A program made the translations under genes and the position numbers. The notes beneath the pieces are model-generated. The model saw only the letters and a program-made list of their open reading frames with translations, was not told where the DNA came from and searched no databases. This document shows positions 51,653 to 51,818 of a stretch of DNA of 51,818 nt, piece by piece; within the stretch, counting starts at the first letter, position 1, and each line of letters opens with the position of its first letter. The DNA lies in assembly GCF_000379905.1 (NCBI RefSeq), contig NZ_KB904042.1, positions 32,508 through 84,325 on the forward strand, written 5' to 3'. The stretch comes from Rodentibacter pneumotropicus DSM 21403 (GTDB lineage Bacteria > Pseudomonadota > Gammaproteobacteria > Enterobacterales > Pasteurellaceae).

Positions 51653-51818
51653 AATATGGCAATGGTGAATTAACCTATCTAAAAGTGCATTTGTCATTTT
51701 TGCCTCAGTAAATAGGGTGCCCCACTCTGAAAACTCAAGGTTTGTCGTAATGATAACACTGGTATTTTCATGAAGTTGACTCATTAAATGAAACAGTAAT
51801 GCCCCACCTTTTTGACTA
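51544..51818 (-). mobile_element. End of an IS21-family insertion sequence
   Basis: TGTCAATGATC at 51544 begins a stretch that carries AAAGTGGATCACTTTT on the - strand just past an istB stop, the usual arrangement at the istB-proximal end of IS21-type elements. The exact terminus and target duplication cannot be verified because the other end is outside the window. Confidence 0.75.
51608..51818 (-). CDS. istB: IstB-like transposition helper ATPase, C-terminal part
   Basis: On the - strand the frame enters from the right window edge and reads [56 protein letters not shown] and [11 protein letters not shown] before TAA at 51608-51610. These are the sensor and C-terminal motifs of IS21 IstB, an AAA+ protein that directs the IstA transposase. 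The N-terminal Walker motifs lie outside. Confidence 0.95.
   Translation of the reverse strand, partial: SQKGGALLFHLMSQLHENTSVIITTNLEFSEWGTLFTEAKMTNALLDRLIHHCHILETGNESYRFKHRN

Overview
The window is chromosomal DNA of a Pasteurellaceae bacterium. It is AT-rich and is strewn with the Haemophilus-type DNA uptake signal AAGTGCGGT and its complement ACCGCACTT. It also carries a prophage whose integrase keeps every catalytic residue of Haemophilus phage HP1 at the same numbered position. Genus and species cannot be fixed from the window alone.

Region 1 (1-18.6 kb) is a type VI secretion system (T6SS). A broken membrane-protein gene and hcp lie at the left. They face a long leftward operon tssB-tssC-tssE-tssF-tssG-(FHA gene)-tssJ-tssK-tssL-vasI-tssA-tssM (15.9 to 1.3 kb), whose genes mostly touch or overlap. 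Diverging from tssB are a PAAR-repeat spike-tip gene and vgrG. Sheath, baseplate, membrane complex, tube and spike are all present. The ClpV ATPase (tssH) and the kinase/phosphatase pair are not in the window.

Region 2 (18.6-30.5 kb) is an effector-immunity island on the + strand. Ten perfect copies of an octamer follow vgrG directly. Then come a DUF4123 adaptor, a full-length VasX-like putative pore-forming effector, and a chain of duplicated modules. Each duplicated putative immunity gene is preceded by a leftover C-terminal piece of its effector. A second VasX-like effector lacks its N-terminal delivery domain. Four two-helix membrane proteins form two paralogous pairs; within each pair the soluble body is nearly constant while the stretch between the two membrane helices has diverged (one pair also differs in its C-terminal tail). 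The island ends with a copy of the first ~120 bp of the adaptor gene. I read it as a recombining library of putative immunity variants, probably renewed through natural transformation.

Region 3 (30.6-30.8 kb) holds an intact tRNA-Lys and the 3' part of a tRNA-Leu, the left attachment junction of the prophage.

Region 4 (30.8-51.5 kb) is a P2-like, HP1-type prophage: integrase, four cargo genes (including a YidD-DUF4177 pair), CI and Cox with shared operators, small early genes, a HUH replication endonuclease, a MazG-like protein, an adenine methylase, a HicAB toxin-antitoxin pair, an Ogr-type late activator, portal and terminase (leftward), scaffold, capsid, small terminase, head and tail completion proteins, sheath, tube, holin, SAR lysozyme and nested Rz/Rz1 spanins (rightward).

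Region 5 (51.5 kb to end): an IS21-family element, seen as the 3' end of istB on the - strand, interrupts the gene after Rz1. The rest of the tail module, the other attachment site and the intact tRNA-Leu would lie beyond the window.
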